Assembly (NCBI GenBank): GCA_027627685.1
Contig: CP091241.1
Location: 1,042,140 to 1,106,139, forward strand
Source of the DNA: Hyphomonadaceae bacterium ML37
Lineage (GTDB): Bacteria > Pseudomonadota > Alphaproteobacteria > Caulobacterales > Maricaulaceae
Direction of reading: 5' to 3'
DNA length: 64,000 bases
A program made the position numbers and the translations under genes. Under the pieces are notes generated by a model. It worked only from the letters and a program-made list of their open reading frames with translations, was not told where the DNA came from and made no database searches. Shown here one piece after another: positions 43,330 through 52,597 of this stretch (position 1 is the stretch's first letter; each line of letters opens with the position of its first letter).

Positions 43330-44598
43330 ATGAACGAAATCCTTGCCGCACTAAACAGCCGTGGGCGAGAGGACGTTCTAAGATATTTTGTAGAATCATT
43401 TGACGATTTTCAGCGCTATGAAGATTATATCGGACAGAAATACAGGCTGATCTTTCAGACCAACGAGTTTGTCAAAAATATTGTTCTAGAAGGCTGGGAG
43501 AAGCGGGCCGACTGGGTCACTGGGGTTACTCTTGCCGAGTATCACTTATTTCATTGCGTTATAGAAAAGCTCAAAACATATCCAAACATATCGAATTCGT
43601 TAGGCGAACTCCAATTAATTTTTAAAGTTGAATACAGTCCGTATGGAACAACCTGGGCGCAACGCACCGCTTCAAATGATCTAATAATTAATCTCAATCT
43701 GTGGAGCCATGCGAATAATTGGCTGCAGGTCGGAGTGCGTCGCCCCGCCGCTCTCCCGGAGTATTTTGGAGCGTCCGGGTTTTCAGACCGGATAGCTGGG
43801 ACATTAAACTTTGAGCATCGTCCCGAGTACACGACGGCAAAGATGGCTCAATTATTGGTACGTCATATACGCCTTAAGAATTTTAATAAGCAATTTTCGA
43901 ATGATTATGCGTTGTCAGAGTACATTGGCTCACTCAGCCGATTCAATCTTGATTTCTTTGGCGCGGCAGAATTTGAACTGCTACATGAGATTTTTCATTT
44001 TTTGCCTTCTCCTATTGAAAGTGAAATTACTCTTTTCCTGAATAGGTACAGAAAGCACTGTGCGGACAATCACCTGACCCTGTTGCTCGAAAATTTTAAC
44101 AATTGCGCAAATGAGATTAGATCTGACATCTCTGCCGCGTATACGCTTTTAGACTGGTATGGTCCCGATAAATTTATACGCCTTACGAAGCAGATTACCA
44201 TCAACTTCCTTTCGAGGCATTTGGAAAGTCGTTTGCCTTATCTGCTTGGGCTTCCAAAGGATTTGTATGATAAAATTCCAGGCTTGGCGAATTCAGCCAT
44301 TATTGCGGACAAAACGCATCCGCCTGATTTGATGCGGGCAAAAATATTGGCTGTATGCGTTCGAGGAATAGCGTCCTTTTTAGATACTTTGGGCCACTCG
44401 AGAGCACTAAATATTGATAAATCGTTCCTTCAGCTATGTGCCGATCTTGAAATTGCCTGGAATACAAATTCTGATACGTTGCGCGCGCAGTATAAACAAA
44501 ACGGCGCGATCTTCAATTTGTCTGTTATAGCAATTTTGAATGATATAAGGCGGCAAATTGAAACGGGCGACATTTATCTCGATATCATAGAGATTTGA
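43330..44598 (+). CDS. Putative gluzincin-type zinc metallopeptidase
   Basis: The 422-residue protein has an HEXXH motif at residues 219-223 (FELLHEIFHFLPSP). A second motif follows about 39 residues later: NEIRSDISAAYTLL, with Glu262 and Asp266. In thermolysin-like (gluzincin) peptidases the third zinc ligand is the Glu of NExxSD, and this matches. No signal peptide or propeptide is evident, so it would act inside the cell. No other domain is recognised in the first 200 residues or the last 130. T4 exclusion by E. coli Lit is also caused by a cytoplasmic HExxH peptidase, though Lit itself is not recognisable here. Codon use is AT-rich. Confidence 0.7.
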   Translation: MNEILAALNSRGREDVLRYFVESFDDFQRYEDYIGQKYRLIFQTNEFVKNIVLEGWEKRADWVTGVTLAEYHLFHCVIEKLKTYPNISNSLGELQLIFKVEYSPYGTTWAQRTASNDLIINLNLWSHANNWLQVGVRRPAALPEYFGASGFSDRIAGTLNFEHRPEYTTAKMAQLLVRHIRLKNFNKQFSNDYALSEYIGSLSRFNLDFFGAAEFELLHEIFHFLPSPIESEITLFLNRYRKHCADNHLTLLLENFNNCANEIRSDISAAYTLLDWYGPDKFIRLTKQITINFLSRHLESRLPYLLGLPKDLYDKIPGLANSAIIADKTHPPDLMRAKILAVCVRGIASFLDTLGHSRALNIDKSFLQLCADLEIAWNTNSDTLRAQYKQNGAIFNLSVIAILNDIRRQIETGDIYLDIIEI

Positions 44599-44723
44599 AC
44601 GTGTATCGACAGGCGACTATCGAGGCGCGTGGTGTTTCCCTCTTTGGTGTTGTGCTGCAGCATTATAGCGAGCTTCCATAGGCGTTTTTTGAAGCATACG
44701 TCTTTAGTGCTGACCGCAAGATG

Positions 44724-44742
44724 TGCGGTGTAGTACACCGCA
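44724..44742. other. Perfect 9-1-9 palindrome
   Basis: TGCGGTGTA, one base (G), then TACACCGCA. This is a strong dyad that could be an operator or a hairpin. It lies 125 bp after the peptidase gene. The interval 44599-45269 (671 bp) holds no gene I can support; a 72-codon ORF there has no ribosome site and a doubtful composition. Confidence 0.6.
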
Positions 44743-45174
44743 ATCTCGCCAGGGAGGCCCGCTGCGCGCCTCCCGTGGACCCTCCCGGCCTTTGGATGAC
44801 CTCTGAGCCCGTGCCCGTCACGTCAGCTTATGCGGCGGGTTTCACCCGAGACCGCGCCAGCTTCCGTTCCAGGGCGTGGGCCTTCAGTCATCCAACAAAT
44901 CGTATCGCCGATTCATCACTCGTCAGCAGGGGAGAATGACCTCCCCCCTCCGACACCTCCCCATGTCCGAACGTGCAGCCGTTTGATCACAGATCAGGAG
45001 AGCCTCCAAGCTCCCCCGATACCCCCATGGCAACCGTTTCGCCGATTGAGCACGAGCAGGGCCTTGGAGATCATCCCTCTCCACCGCTGCACCCGAACCA
45101 TGGATCAGGGACGTATCGCCGCCCTTGAAACCCCACTTTCAGGGAGACAAGAGCCCATAATTGATAAGCTGTGA

Positions 45175-45201
45175 TCGATCAAAATTGCATTATTTGATCG
45201 A
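45175..45201. promoter_or_regulatory. Inverted repeat upstream of mobile mystery protein A gene
   Basis: TCGATCAAA, 9 bases, then TTTGATCGA: a 9-bp inverted repeat about 70 bp before the antitoxin gene start. Type II antitoxins usually bind such dyads. The spacing and AT-rich loop fit a promoter or operator. Confidence 0.55.
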
Positions 45202-45236
45202 CAATACCCTATCAGATGCTTGCTTTTTGAAAGCCT

Positions 45237-45271
45237 ATAGCCTATTATTTATAAAAATGGTGATAGGCTAT
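45237..45271. promoter_or_regulatory. Candidate autoregulatory operator overlapping the start codon
   Basis: ATAGCCTAT (45237-45245) and its reverse complement ATAGGCTAT (45263-45271) flank 17 bases that include TATTTATAAA, which may contain a -10 element. The right arm overlaps the ATG at 45270, so binding here could block transcription and translation. An antitoxin operator is a reasonable reading. Confidence 0.6.
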
Positions 45272-45743
45272 GAATAATCAAAATAACTCCAAAGCGCTTG
45301 CTCGCAAGCATCTCGACAACCGGCTGGACGCTCTGCGGTCCCAGAATGCGCTGACGCGGCCACCGAAAGGCTGGCTGCGCGCTATTCGTGACGCCTTGGG
45401 GATGACGACCCGCCAAGTCGCACGCCGGGCCGGGGTTTCACAGCCAACTGTGACATCCTGGGAGCAATCGGAAACCTGCGACACCATCACGCTTGGCAAG
45501 CTCCGCGAGGCGGCGGAGGCGCTCAATTGCGAACTCGTCTACGCGCTTGTGCCGAGAAAGTCGCTGGAGGAGCAGGTTCGGGAACGCGCTGCGGAGGTCG
45601 CGGATTCGCAGCTCAGGCGCACCCATCACACCATGCGGCTGGAGGCCCAGGGCTTGAGCGCCCAGGACCTGGAGCGCGAGCGCGATAGACTCATTGACCA
45701 GTTGATGCGCGCCAAGCCCAGCCAGCTTTGGGAGGATCAATGA
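45270..45743 (+). CDS. Mobile mystery protein A-type HTH antitoxin
   Basis: The 157-residue XRE-family protein matches the mobile mystery protein A (TIGR02612) pattern: LARKHLDNRLDALRSQNALT, then RPPKGWLRAIRDALGMTTRQ. The HTH is VARRAGVSQPTVTSWEQSE. The C-terminus is a charged helix (ERERDRLIDQLMRAKP). It overlaps the next gene, a Fic protein, by 16 bp, as expected for an antitoxin-toxin pair, and is probably autoregulated by the inverted repeats described just upstream. The family is common on mobile elements in soil bacteria. Confidence 0.88.
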   Translation: MNNQNNSKALARKHLDNRLDALRSQNALTRPPKGWLRAIRDALGMTTRQVARRAGVSQPTVTSWEQSETCDTITLGKLREAAEALNCELVYALVPRKSLEEQVRERAAEVADSQLRRTHHTMRLEAQGLSAQDLERERDRLIDQLMRAKPSQLWEDQ

Positions 45744-46330
45744 GCGATCCTCTTTTTGGTGATGATGATGACGCCAATACGCCCTTGGAGCCCGAGGAGC
45801 GGGAGCAGCTGATACCGACCTACATCACGACGCGCGCAGAGCTGAATGAAGCTGAGCAAATTGGCATTGCCGACGCGGACCGGTGGGCGTTCTCACGGCG
45901 TCGCAACGTCCTTGATGATGCGTTCTTGTGCCAGCTCCACAAGCGCATGTTCAAGGGTGTTTGGACATGGGCGGGTCAGTTTCGCAGGACAGCCCGTAAC
46001 ATCGGGATTGATGCATATCGCATCCCGATAGAACTCAGGCATCTTGTCGATGACGTTCGGTTCTGGATGGAAAGCGGCACCTATGATCCGGACGAGATTG
46101 CGATACGGTTTCATCACCGGCTTGTCGAAATCCATCCTTTTCCGAACGGGAATGGACGCCATGGTCGTTTGGCCGCCGATCTTCTCGCCAAACAGCTCGG
46201 GCGTCCTCGCTTCACCTGGGGAAGCGCCAATCTGGTGGAGCCGGACCAAGCGCGCCAGGAATACGTGGCCGCCCTACGCGAAGCCGACAATCACGACATC
46301 ACACGGCTCCTGGCCTTTGCGCGCTCTTAA
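45728..46330 (+). CDS. Mobile mystery protein B (Fic/DOC family toxin)
   Basis: The 200-residue protein carries a full Fic motif: HPFPNGNGRHGRLAADLLA (HPFxxGNGRxxR). The preceding FKGVWTWAGQFRRTARNIG segment is typical of TIGR02613 proteins. Fic enzymes transfer AMP (or another nucleotide) to a hydroxyl side chain of a target protein and can be toxic. It is co-transcribed with, and overlaps, the HTH protein A, so the pair is a candidate toxin-antitoxin module. No inhibitory (S/T)xxxE(G/N) helix is obvious within it. Its target is unknown. Confidence 0.9.
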   Translation: MGGSMSDPLFGDDDDANTPLEPEEREQLIPTYITTRAELNEAEQIGIADADRWAFSRRRNVLDDAFLCQLHKRMFKGVWTWAGQFRRTARNIGIDAYRIPIELRHLVDDVRFWMESGTYDPDEIAIRFHHRLVEIHPFPNGNGRHGRLAADLLAKQLGRPRFTWGSANLVEPDQARQEYVAALREADNHDITRLLAFARS

Positions 46331-46372
46331 GGGTCTGCACGCTCAAGCGAACAACGTTGTCCCGCCATCACA

Positions 46373-46402
46373 TTGAAAAAGTTGTGAGTCACGCTCGCTA
46401 TA
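46373..46402 (+). promoter_or_regulatory. Predicted promoter of the restriction-type operon
   Basis: TTGAAA (46373-46378) and GCTATA (46397-46402) are separated by 18 bases and lie 40-70 bp before the ribbon-helix-helix gene. This is a sigma-70-like candidate. No transcription data support it. It overlaps the operator-like repeat described next. Confidence 0.45.
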
Positions 46403-46424
46403 CCCTTTCCGGGTGTTCTCACAA
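46382..46424. promoter_or_regulatory. Inverted repeat: candidate operator for the ribbon-helix-helix protein
   Basis: TTGTGAG (46382-46388) and CTCACAA (46418-46424) form an inverted pair with centres 36 bp apart and flank the predicted -10. The ATG of the downstream RHH gene is at 46441. This layout would allow that protein to repress its own operon. Confidence 0.45.
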
Positions 46425-46440
46425 TGGATACACTTTTGAC

Positions 46441-46641
46441 ATGTCTGATAAAAATTCTGGGTTTCGTATCCGATTTGGGCAAGGCCTTCGAGAAACACTT
46501 ATTGAAGGGTGTCGCTCACACGACCGTGCTGCAGCGCAGGTTATTCGTGAGTGCGTGCGGCACCATATCTCGGATCGTAACATCCTGACCGCGCGGAATG
46601 CCGCTGAAGAAAACTCTGCCAACAAGGATGGGCTCGCGTGA
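46441..46641 (+). CDS. Ribbon-helix-helix protein, first gene of restriction-type operon
   Basis: The 66-residue protein reads GFRIRFGQGLRETLIEGCRS, then HDRAAAQVIRECVRHHI, a strand followed by two helices with the expected spacing of Arc/CopG-type ribbon-helix-helix regulators. Its TGA stop overlaps the GTG start of the helicase gene, so it is translationally coupled to it. It likely represses the operon through the TTGTGAG/CTCACAA pair, an inference. No toxin partner is seen, so it is a regulator rather than an antitoxin. It is small enough to be missed by gene callers. Confidence 0.6.
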   Translation: MSDKNSGFRIRFGQGLRETLIEGCRSHDRAAAQVIRECVRHHISDRNILTARNAAEENSANKDGLA

Positions 46642-49600
46642 AGGTTATCGACAATATCACCTCGCTCTTAGGCGATGATCTGAAGGACAGCCTCGGCAAG
46701 GGCGACCGCCTCAAGATCGCAGCGTCTTGTTTCTCGATCTATGCCTTTGAAGCTTTGAAGCTGGAGCTTCAAAAGGTGGACGGCGTCGACTTCATTTTCA
46801 CCGCTCCGACCTTCGTGCCTGAAGGGGTCACAGATAGAATCCGCAAAGAGCGCCGTGAGTTCTTTATTCCTAAGGCAGAGCGAGAGCGAAGCCTCTACGG
46901 GTCTGATTTTGAAATTCAGCTCCGAAACAAGCTGACACAACGAGCGATCGCCCGAGAATGTGCCGAGTGGATTCGCAAGAAGGCTCGCTTCAAGTCGAAC
47001 AAAACCCGGTCAGCGATGCAGCAGTTCATGTGTGTGGACGGCTCGAAGGAGCCCGCTGCTTACATGCCGATAAACGGCTTCACTGCCGTCGATTTAGGTT
47101 ATCAGAAAGGCGACGCGGTTTCGAATATCGTAAACCGCTTCGACGGTGCTCCGTACACCGACACATATATCGACCTCTTCAACCAGATTTGGGCGGATCC
47201 GGAAAAACTGGAGGACGTGACCGAGGCCATCTGTACGCATATCGAGTCCGTCTACCAGGAGAATTCGCCAGAACGCGTCTATTTCCTGATCCTCTACAAC
47301 CTTTTTCACGACTTCCTCGAAGAGGTTGACGAGGATGTTCTGCCGAATGATCTCACCGGGTATCAAGATAGTGTCGTCTGGAACAAACTATTTAATTTTC
47401 AAAGGGATGCCGCCACCGGGATCATCAACAAGCTAGAGACCTATAACGGCTGCATCCTCGCTGACAGCGTCGGACTTGGCAAAACTTTCACAGCGCTTGC
47501 AGTTATAAAATACTACGAGTTGCGGAACCGCGCCGTCCTGGTCCTTTGCCCAAAAAAGCTCGCCGACAACTGGCTGAACTTCAACACCAATCTGAAGACG
47601 AACATCTTTGCTAAGGACCGCTTCAATTACGATGTCCTCTGCCATACAGATTTGTCGCGCACGAGCGGAGAGTCGTTCGGCATTCCATTAAACCGAGTAA
47701 ACTGGGGCAATTACGACCTCGTTGTAATCGACGAGTCCCATAATTTCCGCAACAACGATATCTACAAGGACAAAGAGACACGGTATCAAAAACTAATGAA
47801 TCAAGTCATCCGCGAGGGTGTGAAGACTAAGGTGCTGATGCTTTCAGCGACTCCCGTGAACAACCATTTTTCCGATCTGCGGAACCAGCTCGCGCTAGCC
47901 TATGAGGGCCAATCAGAGAGCTTAAGTCAGAAGCTCAAATCACAAGCCAGCATCGAGGAGATATTTCGGCGCGCCCAGACCGCGTTCAATATCTGGTCGA
48001 AATTGCCACCCGCGGAGCGCACCGCCCCGTCGATCCTCAAAATGCTCGACTTTAATTTCTTCGAGCTTCTTGACAGCGTGACGATCGCGCGGTCGCGCAA
48101 GCATATCGAGACCTTCTACGATACGACGGAGATTGGGGAGTTCCCCGAGCGTCGAAAGCCGCTGTCTTTCCATTGCCCGCTCACGACCCGGAAAGACGTT
48201 ATGAGTCTCAACGAGATTGTTGCGCAGCTCAGCATGATGAAGCTCGCTATTTATGCGCCATTAAACTACGTCCTGCCCAGCCGGATCGCCAGGTATGAAG
48301 CGCTCTACGATACCCAGGTTGAGGGTGGCAAGGGCGCGCTAAAACAGGTGGATCGTGAACGCAGCCTTCAGGCGCTGATGACCACGAATTTGTTGAAACG
48401 CCTTGAAAGCTCCGTGCAAGCGTTCCGTTTGACCTTACGCTCGCTAAAGACAAACTTGAATTCCACACTTGATGCAATCGCCGACTTCGAAAGAAACGGA
48501 GGAGCGTTCGAGATTGCTGATTATACCGCTGACGCGGCCAGTTTTGATCCGGATGATGAAGACCTGTCCGGGCTCGGCGACTTCACGGTTGGAAAAAAGG
48601 TCCGTATCAATCTGGGCGATATGGACGTTCAGTCCTGGACGCACGACCTGAAGGGTGATCTTGCGCTCATCGACGCTTTGCTGGCTTCAATGGATCTTAT
48701 CCGTCCGGAAGATGACACGAAGCTTCAGCACCTAAAGAAGCACGTCCGTGACAAGATCGCAGCCCCACTCAATCCTGGTAACAAGAAGGTGCTGATCTTC
48801 ACTGCTTTCGCCGACACCGCGAATTATCTCTATGAGAACATCGCTGGAGATCTGGTGAAAAGCGCCGGCCTTCACTCGGGGCGCGTCACAGGTTCCGATG
48901 CGCCGAAAACGACGCTGAAGAAGTCCTACGACTTCCAATCGATCCTCACGCTCTTCTCGCCGCGCTCGAAAGACAAGCATCTCGTCCTACCGAACGAAGA
49001 TAGCGAGATCGACATTCTGATCGCGACCGACTGCATCTCCGAAGGTCAAAACCTTCAGGACTGCGACTACCTGATCAATTACGATATTCACTGGAACCCA
49101 GTGCGGATCATTCAGCGCTTTGGCCGGATCGACCGGATCGGATCGCCCAACTCGGAAATCCAGCTGGTCAATTACTGGCCGGACATCACGCTCGACGAGT
49201 ACATCAATCTCAAAGAGCGGGTCGAGAACCGCATGATGATTGCGGACGTGACCGCCACCGGCGACGACAACGTCCTTACTGCCAAATCTAGCGAGATTGC
49301 CTACCGGAAGGATCAGCTAAAACGGCTCCAGGAAGAGGTTATCGAGCTGGAGGATGTGAAGACCGGTGTCTCGATTACAGACCTCGGACTAAACGACTTC
49401 CGGATGGACCTTCTCAATTACGTGAAGGATCACGACGATCTTGAGCGTATGCCAAATGGGATGCATGCCGTTGTCCCAGCCGATCACCAGCTAGGCTTGG
49501 AGCCCGGTGTCATATTCGCCCTGCGCAACATCCATGACGGGGTAAACATCAATCAGCAGAACCGACTGCATCCATATTACCTCGTCTATATCGGCCAGAT

Positions 49601-49910
49601 TGGCGAGATCGTTGCCGACCACACAGAGGTCAAGCGCCTTCTCGACATGATGCGCGCCAGCTGCAAGGGCGAGTCCGAGCCGATCCAGGCTGTGTGTCGC
49701 CTCTTCAATGACACGACCAACGACGGGCGGAATATGAGCCGCCAGTCAGAGCTTCTCAGTGCGGCTATCCGGTCGATGATCGAGGTTAAGGAAGAGAAGG
49801 ACATCGACAGCCTGTTTTCTGGGGGAAGAACGTCCGCGCTTGTGAATACGATCGCAGGGCTGGACGACTTCGAGCTGATCGCCTTCCTGGTGATCCAGGA
49901 GGCGCCATGA
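46638..49910 (+). CDS. SNF2-type helicase with N-terminal PLD-like region
   Basis: The 1090-residue protein starts at GTG inside the upstream stop. The first 200 residues resemble the PLD-like domain found on such helicases (LGKGDRLKIAASCFSIYAFE), but no HKD catalytic pair is visible. The helicase core follows: Walker A ILADSVGLGKTFTALAV near 275, VIDESHNFRNNDI near 365, MLSATPVNNHFSD, then the C-terminal helicase block IATDCISEGQNLQ and IIQRFGRIDRIG near 825. These are DNA translocases. It overlaps the DUF4391 gene by four bases and forms a cassette with it and a type III-like methylase and nuclease. A role in phage restriction is inferred. Confidence 0.88.
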   Translation: MKVIDNITSLLGDDLKDSLGKGDRLKIAASCFSIYAFEALKLELQKVDGVDFIFTAPTFVPEGVTDRIRKERREFFIPKAERERSLYGSDFEIQLRNKLTQRAIARECAEWIRKKARFKSNKTRSAMQQFMCVDGSKEPAAYMPINGFTAVDLGYQKGDAVSNIVNRFDGAPYTDTYIDLFNQIWADPEKLEDVTEAICTHIESVYQENSPERVYFLILYNLFHDFLEEVDEDVLPNDLTGYQDSVVWNKLFNFQRDAATGIINKLETYNGCILADSVGLGKTFTALAVIKYYELRNRAVLVLCPKKLADNWLNFNTNLKTNIFAKDRFNYDVLCHTDLSRTSGESFGIPLNRVNWGNYDLVVIDESHNFRNNDIYKDKETRYQKLMNQVIREGVKTKVLMLSATPVNNHFSDLRNQLALAYEGQSESLSQKLKSQASIEEIFRRAQTAFNIWSKLPPAERTAPSILKMLDFNFFELLDSVTIARSRKHIETFYDTTEIGEFPERRKPLSFHCPLTTRKDVMSLNEIVAQLSMMKLAIYAPLNYVLPSRIARYEALYDTQVEGGKGALKQVDRERSLQALMTTNLLKRLESSVQAFRLTLRSLKTNLNSTLDAIADFERNGGAFEIADYTADAASFDPDDEDLSGLGDFTVGKKVRINLGDMDVQSWTHDLKGDLALIDALLASMDLIRPEDDTKLQHLKKHVRDKIAAPLNPGNKKVLIFTAFADTANYLYENIAGDLVKSAGLHSGRVTGSDAPKTTLKKSYDFQSILTLFSPRSKDKHLVLPNEDSEIDILIATDCISEGQNLQDCDYLINYDIHWNPVRIIQRFGRIDRIGSPNSEIQLVNYWPDITLDEYINLKERVENRMMIADVTATGDDNVLTAKSSEIAYRKDQLKRLQEEVIELEDVKTGVSITDLGLNDFRMDLLNYVKDHDDLERMPNGMHAVVPADHQLGLEPGVIFALRNIHDGVNINQQNRLHPYYLVYIGQIGEIVADHTEVKRLLDMMRASCKGESEPIQAVCRLFNDTTNDGRNMSRQSELLSAAIRSMIEVKEEKDIDSLFSGGRTSALVNTIAGLDDFELIAFLVIQEAP

Positions 49911-50599
49911 CGGGCTGTTTCGAATATCCTAGAGCCGCGCGTTTCGGGCGCGTTGTTCCCAAATCCAAAATCTATGAGGCCGGAAGCCTAAGCGCTAAAC
50001 AGCGCCAGCGCTTTGTCGATCAGGTCGACCAAATCAGCTGGGCCTACAAGCTTGCACCAGAAACAATCAATCTCGCCGCCTCGCCGGGCGTACCTGAAAT
50101 TCAGGTTTTTGAGCTGCGCATGCGTGGCCCTCAAATTGATGATGAGGTGCTCCAGTCGATCGATAAGGCAATCCCATTCCCGATCCTGTTCGAGCTTAGG
50201 AAAGACGAGGAGCGCAGGCTTGTCGCGGCCTATAAGCGGCCCAGCGAAGCTGATGCAGCGAAGTGGGTGATAAGCCAGCATTTCGCGTCTGACTGGGAGC
50301 CTGTGGATAAGCCGCGAAAATCGCTTCCTCGCGCCCTCGACCTTGGCGCGCTCTATGATAAAGTATTGAAAGAATTAATTCCTGGGGAAGCGTTTGAGGG
50401 CGAAACGCTTCAGGAGCGCGCCTCTCGGGTAGAGGCGATACGGGTTAAAGAGCGCGAGATCGAGCGAATTAAATTGCGTCTGGCCCGTGAAAAGCAATTC
50501 AACAAGAAGGTCGCAATCAACGCTGAGCTGCGTGCTGCGACCGCTGAACTCAAACAGCTTGGGGGCCGACTCAAGAACGACCCTGCCGCCAGCGCATAA
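49907..50599 (+). CDS. DUF4391 protein
   Basis: The 230-residue protein matches DUF4391: FEYPRAARFGRVVPKSKIYE at the start, then VDQVDQISWAYKLAPETINL, EIQVFELRMRGPQID, and IPFPILFELRKDEERRLVAA. The end is a basic coiled-coil (KEREIERIKLRLAREKQFNK). It overlaps the helicase gene by four bases and is followed by the methyltransferase gene. DUF4391 is usually found between a helicase and a type III-like methylase/nuclease pair, which is the arrangement here. Its function is not known; it may bridge the enzymes. Confidence 0.85.
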   Translation: MTGCFEYPRAARFGRVVPKSKIYEAGSLSAKQRQRFVDQVDQISWAYKLAPETINLAASPGVPEIQVFELRMRGPQIDDEVLQSIDKAIPFPILFELRKDEERRLVAAYKRPSEADAAKWVISQHFASDWEPVDKPRKSLPRALDLGALYDKVLKELIPGEAFEGETLQERASRVEAIRVKEREIERIKLRLAREKQFNKKVAINAELRAATAELKQLGGRLKNDPAASA

Positions 50600-50616
50600 C
50601 GACGAATGGACGACCG

Positions 50617-52584
50617 ATGGAAAAACTGAAGATGCACAGCCCGAACCTGACAGACGAGAATATCGGGAAAATCCGCGAGCTATTTCCAGGCTGCGTGACG
50701 GAAGCGACAGATGAGAACGGCAAACTCCGTTATGCCGTCGATTTTGATCAGCTTCGCCAGGAACTCTCAGATCATGTGGTTGAAGGACCGCAAGAGCGTT
50801 ATCGGCTCGATTGGCCCGGGAAGCGCGAGGCGCTATTCGCAGCAAACATGCCAATCGCAAAAACGCTCAGGCCAGTTCGCGCCGAGAGTGTAAGCTTCGA
50901 CAAAACAGACAACATCTTCATTGAGGGTGATAATCTTGAGGCACTAAAACTAATTCAAAATGCATATTTGGGGCATTTAAAATTCATCTATATCGATCCG
51001 CCATACAATCGCGGTGACGACCTGGTCTACAAGGACAATTTTGCGGAAGTCGCATCAGATTACCTGATGAATTCGGGCCAAATAAGTGATGATCAAAGAT
51101 TCGTTGCTAATGTTGAGTCTAACGGACGTTTTCATTCGAATTGGTTATCGATGATGTTGCCAAGGTTGAACTTGGCCAAGCGACTGCTCCGCGAAGACGG
51201 TGTGATCGCGATCTCTATCGACTTCAACGAAAATCATAGGCTCCGCACTCTTTGTGATGAGGTTTTTGGGCGTTCAAATTTCTTGTCTGAAGTGACAATC
51301 AGTACCGGCGCGAATCAATCTGGGGATGGAGTAAAGATTCAAAAGAACGCTGAAATTTGTCTCATATATGCGAAAGACCGGGACGGCGTCTATATAAATA
51401 GAGTCGACACTGTTCAAGAAACAATTCGGAACCTCAACGACGCGCCATCGCCTCTATCGACGCGACAAGATATGGGATTCACTATTTACTATAATCCGAA
51501 CTCAGGAGATTTCGAAATTCGCTTTGATTACGATAGAGAGAAAATACCGCTTAACACTATCGAAGATGTTTATCAGGATGACCAGGAACTGATAGCTAAC
51601 GGATACTTGCCTATCCGACCGGGATTTCGAAGCAATCTGCTCCATAGGTGGAGGTGGGGCGCTGAAACCGTAAAGGCTCGAAGAGACCAATTGGTATTCG
51701 AGAAAAATCGTTCTGGTGAATGGTCAGTTGGCTTCCGGCAATCAGGGCTTAATCCACCAAAAAATATTTGGAGCTTCTCTGGAGGTGCAACGGAACTCTC
51801 ATCGTTGTTCGACGGTGACAAAATCTTTGACTATCCCAAAGGGGTGAAATTCTTAAGGTATCTAATCACCTTGTTTGGAACGTCTCGCGAAGAGGGCCAA
51901 AGTGCGATCGTTATGGATTTCTTTGCAGGGTCAGGGTCTTTTGCGCAGGCTGTATTTGAACAATGTGCAGATGATGGCAAACACAGGCCAGCAATAATTG
52001 CTCAGTTTCCTGAGCCGCTCTCTAAAGACAATAAAGATCAAGCCGACGCTTTTAACACATGTATAAAAAATAACATCAAGCCGAATATCGCGGAAATTTG
52101 CAAAGAGCGTATGCGGCGAGCCGGGCAGAAAATTCTAGGAGGCGAGTGCCATCCCGATTGGAACAAGGACGTTTGCTTTCGCGTGCTCAAAATTGACAGC
52201 TCCAACATGCGCGATTCGTATTACACGCCGGAAGAGACCGATCAAAACAACCTGCTGGACGCCGTCGAAAACGTGAAGCCGAACCGGACAGACCCAGAGG
52301 ACCTGCTCTTCCAGGTGCTCGTCGATTGGGGCGTCGATCTGACTTATCCAATCCGTAGAGAGACAATCAGCGATAAGACCGTCTTCTTCGTCAATGATGA
52401 GCCCTATGACCTGATCGCCTGCTTCGATCACGGCGTGACCGAGGAGCTGGTGAAGGAGCTGGCCAACCATGAACCAGCCCGCGTCGTGTTCCGCGACAAT
52501 GGCTTTGTTTCGGATGCCGTGAAAATCAATGTCGAGCAGATTTTCAAACAGCTCTCCCCCGCCACCGATGTGAAATCGATCTAA
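50617..52584 (+). CDS. Type III-like site-specific DNA methyltransferase (Mod)
   Basis: The 655-residue protein is a beta-class amino-methyltransferase: catalytic motif [22 protein letters not shown] at about residues 122-140, followed much later by the S-adenosylmethionine motif [17 protein letters not shown] near 432. This order and length match Mod subunits of type III systems, which methylate adenine N6 or cytosine N4. The variable central part (about 230-420) would recognise DNA. The C-terminal 130 residues (after [11 protein letters not shown]) may bind the Res subunit. It lies 17 bp after DUF4391 and 13 bp before the Res gene. Confidence 0.92.
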   Translation: MEKLKMHSPNLTDENIGKIRELFPGCVTEATDENGKLRYAVDFDQLRQELSDHVVEGPQERYRLDWPGKREALFAANMPIAKTLRPVRAESVSFDKTDNIFIEGDNLEALKLIQNAYLGHLKFIYIDPPYNRGDDLVYKDNFAEVASDYLMNSGQISDDQRFVANVESNGRFHSNWLSMMLPRLNLAKRLLREDGVIAISIDFNENHRLRTLCDEVFGRSNFLSEVTISTGANQSGDGVKIQKNAEICLIYAKDRDGVYINRVDTVQETIRNLNDAPSPLSTRQDMGFTIYYNPNSGDFEIRFDYDREKIPLNTIEDVYQDDQELIANGYLPIRPGFRSNLLHRWRWGAETVKARRDQLVFEKNRSGEWSVGFRQSGLNPPKNIWSFSGGATELSSLFDGDKIFDYPKGVKFLRYLITLFGTSREEGQSAIVMDFFAGSGSFAQAVFEQCADDGKHRPAIIAQFPEPLSKDNKDQADAFNTCIKNNIKPNIAEICKERMRRAGQKILGGECHPDWNKDVCFRVLKIDSSNMRDSYYTPEETDQNNLLDAVENVKPNRTDPEDLLFQVLVDWGVDLTYPIRRETISDKTVFFVNDEPYDLIACFDHGVTEELVKELANHEPARVVFRDNGFVSDAVKINVEQIFKQLSPATDVKSI

Positions 52585-52597
52585 GGGCGGGTGCGGC

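Noticed and set aside
44721..44939. 72-codon ORF after the metallopeptidase gene
   Set aside because: No ribosome site, overlaps the 44724 dyad, and composition fits non-coding DNA.
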